Assembly (NCBI RefSeq): GCF_045063725.1
Contig: NZ_CP173695.1
Reading direction: 5' to 3' (one strand)
From: Sellimonas catena
GTDB taxonomy: Bacteria > Bacillota > Clostridia > Lachnospirales > Lachnospiraceae
Length of the DNA: 64,000 nt
Shown here: in pieces, positions 17,236 to 25,970 of the stretch
Layout: every line of letters begins with the position of its first letter
How positions within the stretch are numbered: the stretch's first letter is position 1
The notes under the pieces: generated by a model
Database searches by the model: none
Seen by the model: the letters and a program-made list of their open reading frames with translations, nothing else
Told to the model about the DNA's origin: nothing
Position numbers and translations under genes: made by a program

Positions 17236-17919
17236 TTAATTGATTTCTTTATAAATCTTATAATTATCAATATTATCTTGTCTTAAGCATGCTTTTTTTA
17301 TATATGTGCTATAATTTGAAATGAAATCATCCCATTTAACAGCTTCTATATAACTAACATCTCCGTACCATATTGTTGATCCATTATCACAGGTTCGTTT
17401 ATTTGCGTCTATAAGATTAAATTTATTTTTTCTAATTATAGAAAACAATTTATCCGTATGATGAGTTGTACAACCATTTACACAGCAACTTTTATTTTCT
17501 AAGTAATAAGAATATGAACCGTTCTCATCTGGTAATACAACAGCCAACATTGCATTAGTTCTACTTGTAATAGCATCTCCGTTTTTATTTTTACGTGATG
17601 TTTCTTTTAATGAATAAGAAATTTCCCACGGTATCCATTGATTCTTCTCACTATTCCAAGATTCTTTCATCCCCGGCGAAATAAATATCACAGTTACAGA
17701 GCTATCATATATTCTATTTTTTAATTTTTCCCATATAGTTCCTTCAGATAATAAAGATAAATCTTCCCCTTCACTTTCTCCCTTATAGATATTGTCCGAA
17801 GGATCTAACACTTCTTCAAACTTAGTAACATAATCCCGCACAGTAGAATTTTCATAAATAGATAAATTTCTTACCTGATTATCTTTATATTTATACGAAA
17901 CAAAAATTTTCTTTCCCAT
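17236..17919 (-). CDS. TIR-like (DUF1863/ThsB-type) protein
   Basis: 227 residues. It starts 'KKIFVSYKYKDNQVRNL', the first strand and box of TIR-like DUF1863 domains. 'SSVTVIFISPGMKESW' follows, then 'NQWIPWEISYSLKE', placing a Glu (about E99) where TIR NADases have the catalytic residue. Proteins of this type include ThsB of Thoeris, which senses phage and makes a cyclic ADP-ribose-like signal from NAD. The last ~100 residues hold two cysteine pairs (CCVNGC) of unknown role. Good ribosome site (AAAGG). It is the last of five minus-strand genes in the cluster, 25 bp after the TIR-SLOG gene. Confidence 0.75.
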   Translation of the reverse strand: MGKKIFVSYKYKDNQVRNLSIYENSTVRDYVTKFEEVLDPSDNIYKGESEGEDLSLLSEGTIWEKLKNRIYDSSVTVIFISPGMKESWNSEKNQWIPWEISYSLKETSRKNKNGDAITSRTNAMLAVVLPDENGSYSYYLENKSCCVNGCTTHHTDKLFSIIRKNKFNLIDANKRTCDNGSTIWYGDVSYIEAVKWDDFISNYSTYIKKACLRQDNIDNYKIYKEIN

Positions 17920-17944
17920 AATATTTTACCTTTCGTTATCTTAA

Positions 17945-19786
17945 TCATATTTTTTCATTAGAGCTAATATAACTAAGCATTTCTTGTGCCATACTGAAAT
18001 AATCTATCCCCTCGAGAAAAGCTTTATTCAATTCTTTGGATGCGTTATTAATCCCTTCCCAACCATTATGTTCATACTCCAATGCCACTTCACTTGAGCA
18101 GCCTCCAACACTACCAACTATAAAAACAGGAATATTCCATTCGCGAGCTAATTTTATTTCCTCCCGGATTCCTTCTTCATTTTTATTTGGTTTTATTTTT
18201 CCTCCCAAGCATACTAAAGCTTTTACATTTTTCCTTTGTATCATATTTCTACGCATTTCCGTCAAGCTCAATGCTAAAGTCTCTTTCTTTTCAGATATGT
18301 GTAAATTATACTTATCTTCATATTCCTTTTCTGAATCATCTACTAAAAACCATCTTGAAATATACATGTTTACTTTGTTTTTATAATCTTGAGGATCCAC
18401 ATCTTTTGCAACTTCGTAAAAAAGTTCTTGAAACGTAGGATGAGCACCAAAAGTTAATTCATATCCATTCCAAATAATTGACTTTGAAAACAAAATCAAA
18501 GCATCCGTTAAGCTCTGTTTATAAATTTCGTCAGAATCAGGGAAAGCTCCTGATATAACTATTTCCATTTGTTTACTTCCTTTCTTTGCTTCTGATAAAT
18601 ATCTATTCCAATGATAACAAAAATCTTGTATTCCATCAAAAACAACGTTTTCCCGTTTTGAGCTTGACACAACTCTATTAGTTAAAATAGCTATAGAATC
18701 ACACTCACATTTTTCTAAATACTCATTCAATTTTTCGGCATCTTCCAAAGTCGGGGTGCGTCCGAACAATTGATAGTATTGTTCAATATTACGCTGAGGA
18801 TAATGGTATCCTTTTCGCTTTATAGAAATATGATAAATCATCTTCCCCTTATCGACAACTTTTAATTTATTACTGAACATATTATCTAGCAAATCTATAT
18901 AGCCCAATATTTGATTTGATCTATCCATCACCAACTCAAAAGCTTTCTGAAGTATTGTATCTACAATTTCAACAAGTTGATTATCACAATAGAACTCTTC
19001 TGATTTATAAATAAGATGAGGTTTATCAGATGGTTTCATTTTTAATTTATTAATATCCGCATTATCAATCTGCACCCACAAAATAGGAATATTTCTTAGT
19101 AATGCAAATCTCAACTCTTTTAATATCCACTCCGATTCTGCCGATTTCGGAGTATGCAGAAAAACAAAAACATCGCTGCTTTCCATTACTTTATCAATTA
19201 CCTCTTGTGCCGCATCTCCAACTTTTACATTTACAACATCTCTAAATGGAGTTGATTCTTTGGCTTGCATAAGTATTTTATCATAAATTTTAGCTGTAAT
19301 TTCTTCTCCGTCGAGCCTTCTATGACTTAGAAATATTTCTCCTTCCTCGCAATAGCAAGTCGGAAAAACTCTTGCTACAAGTTTTCTAGAAAAAATTTTT
19401 GCAATTGTCCCCAAATATTTTCCATCAAGATCTCTACATCTAAGTTGCTCCCACACATCATAGCTCTGCTTATCTGATATTACTTCCATTGGTGTTCTTG
19501 CTCTTCTATCAATTGCAACAGGCCATATTCGAGCACCTTTTTCAAGCGCTTTTAGTAATAATTTCTTCACATCTCCAGTTTCTTGTTCAGATACATCATG
19601 TTCATTATACACAATTACTATCGCATCATTTGAAAGTGATACTTTCATTCTTCCTATGTTCTTTATATTAACTTCATAAAGTTCAACTCCGTATGACCTT
19701 AGTTCCTTAATTACTTCTTTATTAAATTCATCTGCAGTAAAGTAATCTGTCATCGTCATTTGTGGATCTATAATAAATATCTTCAT
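17945..19786 (-). CDS. TIR-SLOG fusion protein, candidate defence effector/sensor
   Basis: 613 residues from the ATG at 19786 (GGGGGG upstream; the longer start at 19807 lies before it). Three parts: residues 1-140, an alpha/beta domain (VSLSNDAIVIVYNEHDV) that may be a divergent TIR-like fold; 150-245, a TIR domain (GEIFLSHRRLDGEE, 'SSDVFVFLHTPKSAESEW', catalytic Glu about E224 in WILKEL); and 405-575, a SLOG/STALD-like domain (MEIVISGAFPDSDEIY, 'TFGAHPTF', 'VCLGGK', 'IPVFIVGSVGGCSSEVA'). SLOG domains bind NAD-derived signals in Thoeris ThsA, there joined to SIR2. Here the presumed enzyme is TIR. Inference: a signal-activated NAD-consuming effector. Confidence 0.75.
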   Translation of the reverse strand: MKIFIIDPQMTMTDYFTADEFNKEVIKELRSYGVELYEVNIKNIGRMKVSLSNDAIVIVYNEHDVSEQETGDVKKLLLKALEKGARIWPVAIDRRARTPMEVISDKQSYDVWEQLRCRDLDGKYLGTIAKIFSRKLVARVFPTCYCEEGEIFLSHRRLDGEEITAKIYDKILMQAKESTPFRDVVNVKVGDAAQEVIDKVMESSDVFVFLHTPKSAESEWILKELRFALLRNIPILWVQIDNADINKLKMKPSDKPHLIYKSEEFYCDNQLVEIVDTILQKAFELVMDRSNQILGYIDLLDNMFSNKLKVVDKGKMIYHISIKRKGYHYPQRNIEQYYQLFGRTPTLEDAEKLNEYLEKCECDSIAILTNRVVSSSKRENVVFDGIQDFCYHWNRYLSEAKKGSKQMEIVISGAFPDSDEIYKQSLTDALILFSKSIIWNGYELTFGAHPTFQELFYEVAKDVDPQDYKNKVNMYISRWFLVDDSEKEYEDKYNLHISEKKETLALSLTEMRRNMIQRKNVKALVCLGGKIKPNKNEEGIREEIKLAREWNIPVFIVGSVGGCSSEVALEYEHNGWEGINNASKELNKAFLEGIDYFSMAQEMLSYISSNEKI

Positions 19787-19898
19787 TAAGTCCCCCCTTA
19801 TACTCACATGTATTCTTTACTAACCTTACGTAACAGGCCTATTTTCTTATGTTATATTTTGAAAATCTTAATCGCAAACTTTGAAATTGTCTTATATT

Positions 19899-20057
19899 CT
19901 AAGTTTTTTCATCATATTTAAAATAGAAGTAAGAATAATCAATATTCTTAGAAATGTTATTATTTAAACGATGAATATTGAGTCCAACTTCAAGATGTTT
20001 CTTCATTGCATTATATAACTCACTAATTATCTGTTCCCTCAATTTTATAATCAGCAT
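19899..20057 (-). CDS. Short helical ORF or remnant, 52 aa
   Basis: A 52-codon frame from ATG 20057 to TAG 19899-19901 (MLIIKLREQIISELYNAMKK, then HLEVGLNIHRLNNNISKNID). It lies between two TIR genes on their strand. No ribosome site precedes the ATG, and the frame stays open for about seven codons upstream. It could be a small cluster protein or the tail of a deleted gene. Confidence 0.35.
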   Translation of the reverse strand: MLIIKLREQIISELYNAMKKHLEVGLNIHRLNNNISKNIDYSYFYFKYDEKT

Positions 20058-20093
20058 TTTTACGAAAATAGTCTCAAATTAGGATAATGAAAG

Positions 20094-21293
20094 CTACGAT
20101 AATACCTTCTCACTTTCTAATAATACCATTCGTTTATAATGTGAATCTAAATACCATTCTTCAGTAAAAGGTCTAATAGCAAATTTCCCATTTTGTATAT
20201 CTTCTTTGGAAATTATATACATTGTTTTACCTAGTTCTTTAAAATAATTGAGTTCATATCTACACCAAATTGAATGTCTGGAATAGTCTGAATCCACAAA
20301 TAATACACTTTTGGATTGCTCCATCCTTTTCTCTAATACCTTTAAAGTAGCATTACAAAGCAAGTTACGTTTCAAATAATCCGAGTCATTAATCCAATCA
20401 CAAAATATATTCTTGCCTTGTCTGTTTTCAAATCCAATTAATTTTTGGACATAATCACTGTCTTTATAGCTGTGTGAAATAAAAAAATCATATGATTTTA
20501 TTTTCTGCTCTTTTGCATTTTCAATTCTATATTCTAATTCTGTAGGCGTTTTTGGTATATCATATTTTTCTTCAGGATAGATTTTCGTTAAATAATGTTT
20601 TCGTTTCTTATTTTTAGTATGCACTTGCATATACTTTTGACGTCTTGCTCTAGGCTGATAATTAAAACTTTGTAAATGTTTAAATGCCAACCATCTAAGC
20701 TGCTTATTTAACTCTGTATCATTTAATTTAAAAAAGAATTCTATTATTTTGAAGCTATAATACTTTTGAAGTTCCAACAGAATATACATTTTATCCTTCT
20801 GACTAGTATTCTTTCTGTCATAAAAACCCATCAATTGATCAACATATTCTGGCGTCATCTGCTGTGTTCTAGATTTAGCCTGTTCAATTTTCTTGTTTAT
20901 TTTTTCTATTTTAGGTTTTCTTTTATTCCATAATAGTTCTGATAACTCACTAGATTTTTTTTCCAAATAATTAGAGTCGTGCATTTTTTTCCTATCGGCA
21001 GACATAATTTTTTTATACTCACCGCACGTAAGCAGTAAATTTTCTGGTTTTTTCATATTATAGCGAGTTTTTCCAAAATGTTTTTTCAAATATTTATCTT
21101 TTTTATTATAATACCAATATTTAACTTCAACCGAATACCATTCATGTGGATAAAAATGTTTTAACATCTCTACTATGTCTTCATTTTTATAACCTTTAGG
21201 CAATAATTCCTGAATAGACTTTAACTGCATATTCCACATCGAAATAATATCTCGTATTTCATGATCATAAATATGTTTTGTAACTCCTGACAT
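20094..21293 (-). CDS. Protein with unrecognised N-terminal domain and C-terminal TIR domain
   Basis: 399 residues. The last third is a canonical TIR domain: 'SYDFFISHSYKDSDYVQKLI' at about 267-286, then 'SKSVLFVDSDYSRHSIWCRYEL' with the S-x-W-C-x-x-E-L catalytic box (E347). Residues 1-260 are very basic, helical and rich in Tyr and Lys (HEWYSVEVKYWYYNKKDKYL; 'RWLAFKHLQSFNYQPRARRQ'). I match them to no family; they may bind nucleic acid or act as the sensor. It sits upstream of the TIR-SLOG gene and 17 bp downstream of the small membrane protein gene. Low GC like its neighbours. Confidence 0.75.
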   Translation of the reverse strand: MSGVTKHIYDHEIRDIISMWNMQLKSIQELLPKGYKNEDIVEMLKHFYPHEWYSVEVKYWYYNKKDKYLKKHFGKTRYNMKKPENLLLTCGEYKKIMSADRKKMHDSNYLEKKSSELSELLWNKRKPKIEKINKKIEQAKSRTQQMTPEYVDQLMGFYDRKNTSQKDKMYILLELQKYYSFKIIEFFFKLNDTELNKQLRWLAFKHLQSFNYQPRARRQKYMQVHTKNKKRKHYLTKIYPEEKYDIPKTPTELEYRIENAKEQKIKSYDFFISHSYKDSDYVQKLIGFENRQGKNIFCDWINDSDYLKRNLLCNATLKVLEKRMEQSKSVLFVDSDYSRHSIWCRYELNYFKELGKTMYIISKEDIQNGKFAIRPFTEEWYLDSHYKRMVLLESEKVLS

Positions 21294-21310
21294 AAACTAC
21301 ATTTTCCTAT

Positions 21311-21727
21311 CTACATATGTGTAATTATAATAACTCCGGTACATACTATTGCAAGTGGCAGATAAAAACCTAATTCTGTTTTCGAAAAAAAGCAACTATA
21401 GTAACAATTTTTTTCGCTATTAAACTCTTGAGAAGTAGCTTTTAATGAAAAGTCTATCTTGTCTTCGTCCGTGTGACAAACTTTATCATATAATGAACGA
21501 TATAAACGCTCTTGATGCAAATAATATGTATCCAACCCCCAAAACACTATAACGGGGACATATGCGACAAGAAAATATAATTTATCAGCATCTTTACTTG
21601 CTAAAGAAAAAATACCAGCCACTAAGGTTACTGCCCACCCTTTCAACAAAAATGAATTGTTAGACATTCTATTGACAACGCCTTGAACTAATTCTAGATG
21701 TTTAAGTTTATTTTCCAATTTTCCCAT
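21311..21727 (-). CDS. Small three-helix membrane protein of the TIR cluster
   Basis: 138 residues with hydrophobic segments at about 29-43 (GWAVTLVAGIFSLA), 50-70 (LYFLVAYVPVIVFWGLDTYY) and 118-138 (LGFYLPLAIVCTGVIII, at the C-terminus). The N-terminus is amphipathic (LENKLKHLELVQGVVNRMS). I recall similar proteins beside TIR/DUF1863 genes in defence islands, but know no function. The ATG at 21727 lies directly against AGGAG. A TTG at 21718 has better spacing, so the true start is uncertain. It follows the 21734 gene by 6 bp. Confidence 0.65.
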   Translation of the reverse strand: MGKLENKLKHLELVQGVVNRMSNNSFLLKGWAVTLVAGIFSLASKDADKLYFLVAYVPVIVFWGLDTYYLHQERLYRSLYDKVCHTDEDKIDFSLKATSQEFNSEKNCYYSCFFSKTELGFYLPLAIVCTGVIIITHM

Positions 21728-21733
21728 CTCCTA

Positions 21734-22225
21734 TCACTTATTATGAGCGCATGCTGCTATCTCTATCCAACTTCCCATATTAGCATAACCATCTTGAGTT
21801 ACATAATCATATATTCCATCACAAACATTATCAAAATATGCGGGGCTACCATCTTCATAATATCCAATAACCGTATGTATATTTCCTTTAGCAGATATTT
21901 TCAAAGTTCTCATATCTCTAATCCAGTTAATATAAACACCAATTACTGCATTTCCTCTTTGTAAACTTTTACAGATTTCGTATTGAACAAATGGGCGAGA
22001 CAACGTTTCCGCACCAATCAAAACAACTGTAACGGATGTTCCTTCAAGTTGCTTATCTATCCACTTATATACTTCTTTTTCTCCTTTTCGTTTCATCTTT
22101 TCAAATTCTGCTTTATCTATAAAGCCGGCTGCCTCTTTTCCCTGCGTCACCCAACTATTACGCACTATCATAGAACGATTTATATCATTGTCATAGTGAA
22201 AACTAAAAAAAACTCTGCGTGCCAT
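21734..22225 (-). CDS. TIR-like (DUF1863/ThsB-type) protein, short form
   Basis: 163 residues forming essentially one domain. It starts 'RRVFFSFHYDNDINRSMIVRN', followed by 'KWIDKQLEGTSVTVVLIGAE' and 'RPFVQYEICKSLQRGNAVIG' with a Glu (about E83) at the catalytic position. This is the classic DUF1863 layout shared with ThsB. It is the first gene of the five-gene TIR cluster. Good ribosome site (AAAGGAG). It follows hsdR on the same strand with a 74-bp gap, so read-through from the restriction operon is possible. Confidence 0.8.
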   Translation of the reverse strand: MARRVFFSFHYDNDINRSMIVRNSWVTQGKEAAGFIDKAEFEKMKRKGEKEVYKWIDKQLEGTSVTVVLIGAETLSRPFVQYEICKSLQRGNAVIGVYINWIRDMRTLKISAKGNIHTVIGYYEDGSPAYFDNVCDGIYDYVTQDGYANMGSWIEIAACAHNK

Positions 22226-22299
22226 CTCATACGTCTCCTTTCTCCTAGGTTAATAATAAAGAGTTTCTTATAATTGATTTTTCCTTTAACCTCCAACAA

Positions 22300-25200
22300 T
22301 TAAGCCACCTTCGCATTATCATTTATCCCTTCAATAACCTTTCTTATCCCCATCCATACATTCAAATCAGTAAAGATATCCACGACACTTCCCTGATCTG
22401 TGAACGGTGGTTCCTGTAGCACAGAAAAATCCTTCAGCAATCCATTATGTACAATATATTCAACGATCTGATTCACAAAGTAAATCTGTCTGCTGTCCAG
22501 ATTGGCTTCGTTCAGGTATTCAGAAAATGCTTCTTTTGCAGCATTCATATCCAGGCCCACAATCTCACGGACAAATTCTCCCAGAGGCTTGTCTCCATAT
22601 TCTGCTTCATATTCATCCTTCGTTCCCAGATCACTCCACAGAATTTTTTCCAATGTTTTAATATCATCCTGAGTCATTGGCTTATTCTTTTTCAATTTCG
22701 CAATAACTAGGTCATCCTGGTGCTGGCGAACATAATATTCTGCTTTTGCCTTATAGTTCTTCAGATCATCGTTTTCCAGTTCTGACTCTTTCCATTCAAT
22801 GGACAGAATATCATCTTCGAAGTTTGTGTCATAACGCACTTTCTTTTTAGGAAGATACTTCATCAGATTACGAAGGCTTTCCCGAATATGTTCAAATTCA
22901 TTGATTCCGGCACGATCCAGATAATCCGTATGGAGAATCTGATTAATCAGCTCTGCCTGCACCATAATTTCTGGTATGTTTGCTACCGTAGAAATCGCAC
23001 TCACTTTTTTCAACAGATCACTCCGAGCTTTTCCATATTTTTTTCCGATTAAATATGCCAACTCTATGCCATACATCAGCGCATCAAACCGAACTGCACT
23101 TGCCTCATCTCCATCCGGCAGAATCAGAGGCGCCAGCTCTTCCCTTACAAGCAGCGTATCCTCATAACTCAGAATCTGATAGTTGGACTGATCGGAATAC
23201 AGATCCACATATTTTAAGTGCTGACGAACTGCAAAGTTATCTCTAATCCGATTCAATTCCTGCACTTTTTCACTCATATGCTGTATCAATGCATTCCGGT
23301 AAGCAATCAATCGTTCTGTCTGATATTCCATATCCTGCAGTTTGTAAGTGATCTGAAATTCCAGATTAAAAATTGCTCCCTGCAGTGCCATCATATTAGC
23401 GGTTGCCTTTCCTTTGTTAATGCGGAAAAACTCAAAATTGCCACAAAAATCGAAAATATAAAATTTCTGCTTGTCCTCTCCATCCAACAATCCGGGGCAC
23501 AGGCGTGTTCCTCGTCCAATCATCTGCCAGAATTTTGCTTTACTCATGACTTTCTTGAAAAAGACAAGATTCAATACTTCCGGCACATCGATTCCTGTGT
23601 CCAGCATATCTACGGAAATTGCAATCTGAGGAAGTTTATTTGGCTCTGAAAATTCATCAATAGCACTCTGGGCATAAGTCATATAATTATCAATGACTTT
23701 CGCATATCCCGGAAGATTCGGATATTCTTTCCCGAAAATCTCCAGAATCTTTTCTGCATGATCGTGATTCTTGGCAAAGATAATCGTCTTCCCTAAAGTT
23801 TCTCCATAATTGATACGAATCCCTTTGGTCATAAGAATATGCAGAACCTTCTTTATGGTATCTTCATTAAACAGCCAGGAATTCAATGCAGAAGAACTGA
23901 TTTTTTCAGGAAGTTCTCCGTTCTCGTCTTCAAATGTAGCTTCATAAGCTTCCTTGTCTTCTTCTGATAATTCATCATACACAATTCCCTCTTCAATAAA
24001 TTTCAAAGAAGATTCTACGGAAAGGAAATCTACCAGATAACCGTCTTTGACAGCCTGTGCCAGTTCATACCCATATGTAGGCACACCATTTTCCAGTTCA
24101 AAAATATTGTAGGTATTCTTATCAATTTCGTCCTTTGGCGTAGCTGTCAAGCCTACCAGTGGCGCATCAAAATAGGTAAAAATATCTTTATATTTATTAT
24201 AAATAGACCGATGGGCTTCATCACAGATTACCAGATCGAAATGTCCGCAGGTAAACAGTTTTCCCTCCTCATCCTTTACAGAATCAATACAATTCATCAT
24301 GGTCTGATAAGTAGAGAAAACACAATGAGCCTGATAATTATCCTTTTCCTCGCATAGATTAGTCACAGATAAATCCGGAAGAAGATTCACAAAACTTCGT
24401 TTTGCCTGTGTAACCAGAGAATTTCGATCTGCTAGGAACAGGATATTCTTTACCCAGCTATGCTGCAGCAATACATCACACAAGGAAATAACCGTTCTTG
24501 TTTTCCCGGAACCCGTCGCCATAACTAACAATGCTTTCCTACGATTCTTATTTCCAAAGCTGTCACAGACTGCCTTAACCGCACCTTCCTGATAATACCG
24601 TCCCGCAATATTCTTATCTACAGTAATATTCTTGAGACTTGTCTTCATAGACTGCAGATTGAACCACTTTTCCAGATCTCGTTTGGAATAGATCATGGAT
24701 ACTTTTCGTTCCGGATACTGCCCATCATCTATCCTCGTATCAAATCCATTGGTCAGGAAAACAACTGGTCTTCTGCCGTACTGTTTTTCCAGAATATCTG
24801 CATATAGCTTTGCCTGCTGACGTCCTTTTGCCACATCCACGCAGGTACGTTTTGCCTCAATTACCGCAAGCGGTCTATGTGCATCGTCATAGAGTACATA
24901 GTCTGCATAACCCACCTCTGATTTATTTGGCATTCCCGGAAGTTCTACTTCATTGATCCAGTTTTTCCCTTCCGTCCATCCTGCATCCATCAGCATTGTA
25001 TCGATATATATCTTTCTTGTCTTATACTCGGACAGATCAAGAGGCTTCGGTACATAAGTCTGTTGCTGCTCCTCACGCCTTGCCGTCAATTGCTCTTTCA
25101 ATACCTGATTTTCTGCTATGAGATCTTTCAGATTGAGTTCCGAAATTAGTGGCCTCTCTTCTAAAACAGTCTGTTTCGTTTCTTCAAGAAATTCAGCATG

Positions 25201-25602
25201 AAACTCTCCTTCCGTATAATCTTTGGAATAACAATGCGCCACAAAATCCAGAAAGATATACAGATTTTCCAGACATAATTTTGCTTGATCCAGGGTAATC
25301 TTTTTCCCATTGTGAGCCGCATTGTTTCCCACTCTACGGATAAAATCCAGTCTTCTCCAAAGATCCGGATCCACAATGTCTCGAAACTCTTCTGCGCTCA
25401 TCAAGCTGACCAACGTATCCTGATACGGCATAACAAGCGAACCATCTACGGAATACATCCATTTGACGGCAAACTCCATAGCCCGGCGGCAGTTGATCAC
25501 ACTGGCTTCCATATCAATATGTAATATTTTCTCAGCCGAAATGGCCACATTCGCGAAAGAATCAAATTGTGGTTCTTTCTTAAGGAAATCAAAGTTGGTC
25601 AT
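22300..25602 (-). CDS. hsdR: Type I restriction enzyme R subunit (HsdR)
   Basis: 1100 residues. Residues 1-130 are a DUF4145/HEPN-like domain (RRVGNNAAHNGK). About 230-255 is the PD-(D/E)xK nuclease (YADYVLYDD...LAVIEAKR). Walker A is 'MATGSGKT' at about 362-369, the DEAD-type motif is 'VICDEAHRS', and motif VI is 'MIGRGTRLCPG'. A C-terminal helical domain contacts the methylase. It translocates DNA and cuts away from unmodified sites in complex with HsdM and HsdS. The start follows AAGGGGG. It is last in the operon, separated from hsdS by an AbiJ-like gene and a small membrane-protein gene. No disruption seen. Confidence 0.92.
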   Translation of the reverse strand: MTNFDFLKKEPQFDSFANVAISAEKILHIDMEASVINCRRAMEFAVKWMYSVDGSLVMPYQDTLVSLMSAEEFRDIVDPDLWRRLDFIRRVGNNAAHNGKKITLDQAKLCLENLYIFLDFVAHCYSKDYTEGEFHAEFLEETKQTVLEERPLISELNLKDLIAENQVLKEQLTARREEQQQTYVPKPLDLSEYKTRKIYIDTMLMDAGWTEGKNWINEVELPGMPNKSEVGYADYVLYDDAHRPLAVIEAKRTCVDVAKGRQQAKLYADILEKQYGRRPVVFLTNGFDTRIDDGQYPERKVSMIYSKRDLEKWFNLQSMKTSLKNITVDKNIAGRYYQEGAVKAVCDSFGNKNRRKALLVMATGSGKTRTVISLCDVLLQHSWVKNILFLADRNSLVTQAKRSFVNLLPDLSVTNLCEEKDNYQAHCVFSTYQTMMNCIDSVKDEEGKLFTCGHFDLVICDEAHRSIYNKYKDIFTYFDAPLVGLTATPKDEIDKNTYNIFELENGVPTYGYELAQAVKDGYLVDFLSVESSLKFIEEGIVYDELSEEDKEAYEATFEDENGELPEKISSSALNSWLFNEDTIKKVLHILMTKGIRINYGETLGKTIIFAKNHDHAEKILEIFGKEYPNLPGYAKVIDNYMTYAQSAIDEFSEPNKLPQIAISVDMLDTGIDVPEVLNLVFFKKVMSKAKFWQMIGRGTRLCPGLLDGEDKQKFYIFDFCGNFEFFRINKGKATANMMALQGAIFNLEFQITYKLQDMEYQTERLIAYRNALIQHMSEKVQELNRIRDNFAVRQHLKYVDLYSDQSNYQILSYEDTLLVREELAPLILPDGDEASAVRFDALMYGIELAYLIGKKYGKARSDLLKKVSAISTVANIPEIMVQAELINQILHTDYLDRAGINEFEHIRESLRNLMKYLPKKKVRYDTNFEDDILSIEWKESELENDDLKNYKAKAEYYVRQHQDDLVIAKLKKNKPMTQDDIKTLEKILWSDLGTKDEYEAEYGDKPLGEFVREIVGLDMNAAKEAFSEYLNEANLDSRQIYFVNQIVEYIVHNGLLKDFSVLQEPPFTDQGSVVDIFTDLNVWMGIRKVIEGINDNAKVA

Positions 25603-25614
25603 CTCTAATCCCCC

Positions 25615-25950
25615 TTACTTCTTCTTTAAATTTAAAGCATTCATACCTTGCGTAATTTGCTTTCTTACCTCTGGCGTTTTCATGGCTTCCGTAATCAGTG
25701 TATTAACCAAATTCCCACCTAATTGATTCTCAAATTCTTTTTGTTGTCTTTCAAGCTCATATTTATGTTCCAATTCCAGCTTTTCTTTTTCCATTATAAA
25801 TTTTTCTCGTTCTTTTTCTATATCTAATTTATACTGAGTATTTAACTTTTCCAAATCCGTTTTCATTTGTTTCCTTGATATTAGATAACTGGCAATACCA
25901 GATATTAAAGCACATACAACGGAAACTATATACGGCAAATACATATCCAT
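25615..25950 (-). CDS. Membrane-anchored coiled-coil protein within the RM operon
   Basis: About 111 residues from the ATG at 25950 (AAAGGAG upstream). One N-terminal membrane helix (YLPYIVSVVCALISGIASYL) is followed by about 60 residues of charged coiled coil (KEREKFIMEKEKLELEHKYE). The short C-terminal tail reads 'NTLITEAMKTPEVRKQITQG'. No enzymatic motif. It lies 12 bp before hsdR and 20 bp after the AbiJ-like gene. Its place in a restriction operon suggests an accessory or membrane-sensing role; this is inference. Confidence 0.65.
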   Translation of the reverse strand: MDMYLPYIVSVVCALISGIASYLISRKQMKTDLEKLNTQYKLDIEKEREKFIMEKEKLELEHKYELERQQKEFENQLGGNLVNTLITEAMKTPEVRKQITQGMNALNLKKK

Positions 25951-25970
25951 AAATTTTCTCCTTTCAGATA

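Noticed and set aside
17236..22225. Calling the TIR cluster a standard Thoeris system
   Set aside because: There is no SIR2-SLOG ThsA gene; the SLOG domain is fused to TIR, so only a Thoeris-like label is justified.
23218..23649. Plus-strand frames across hsdR
   Set aside because: They lie opposite a well-supported 1100-residue gene and show no domain or ribosome site.
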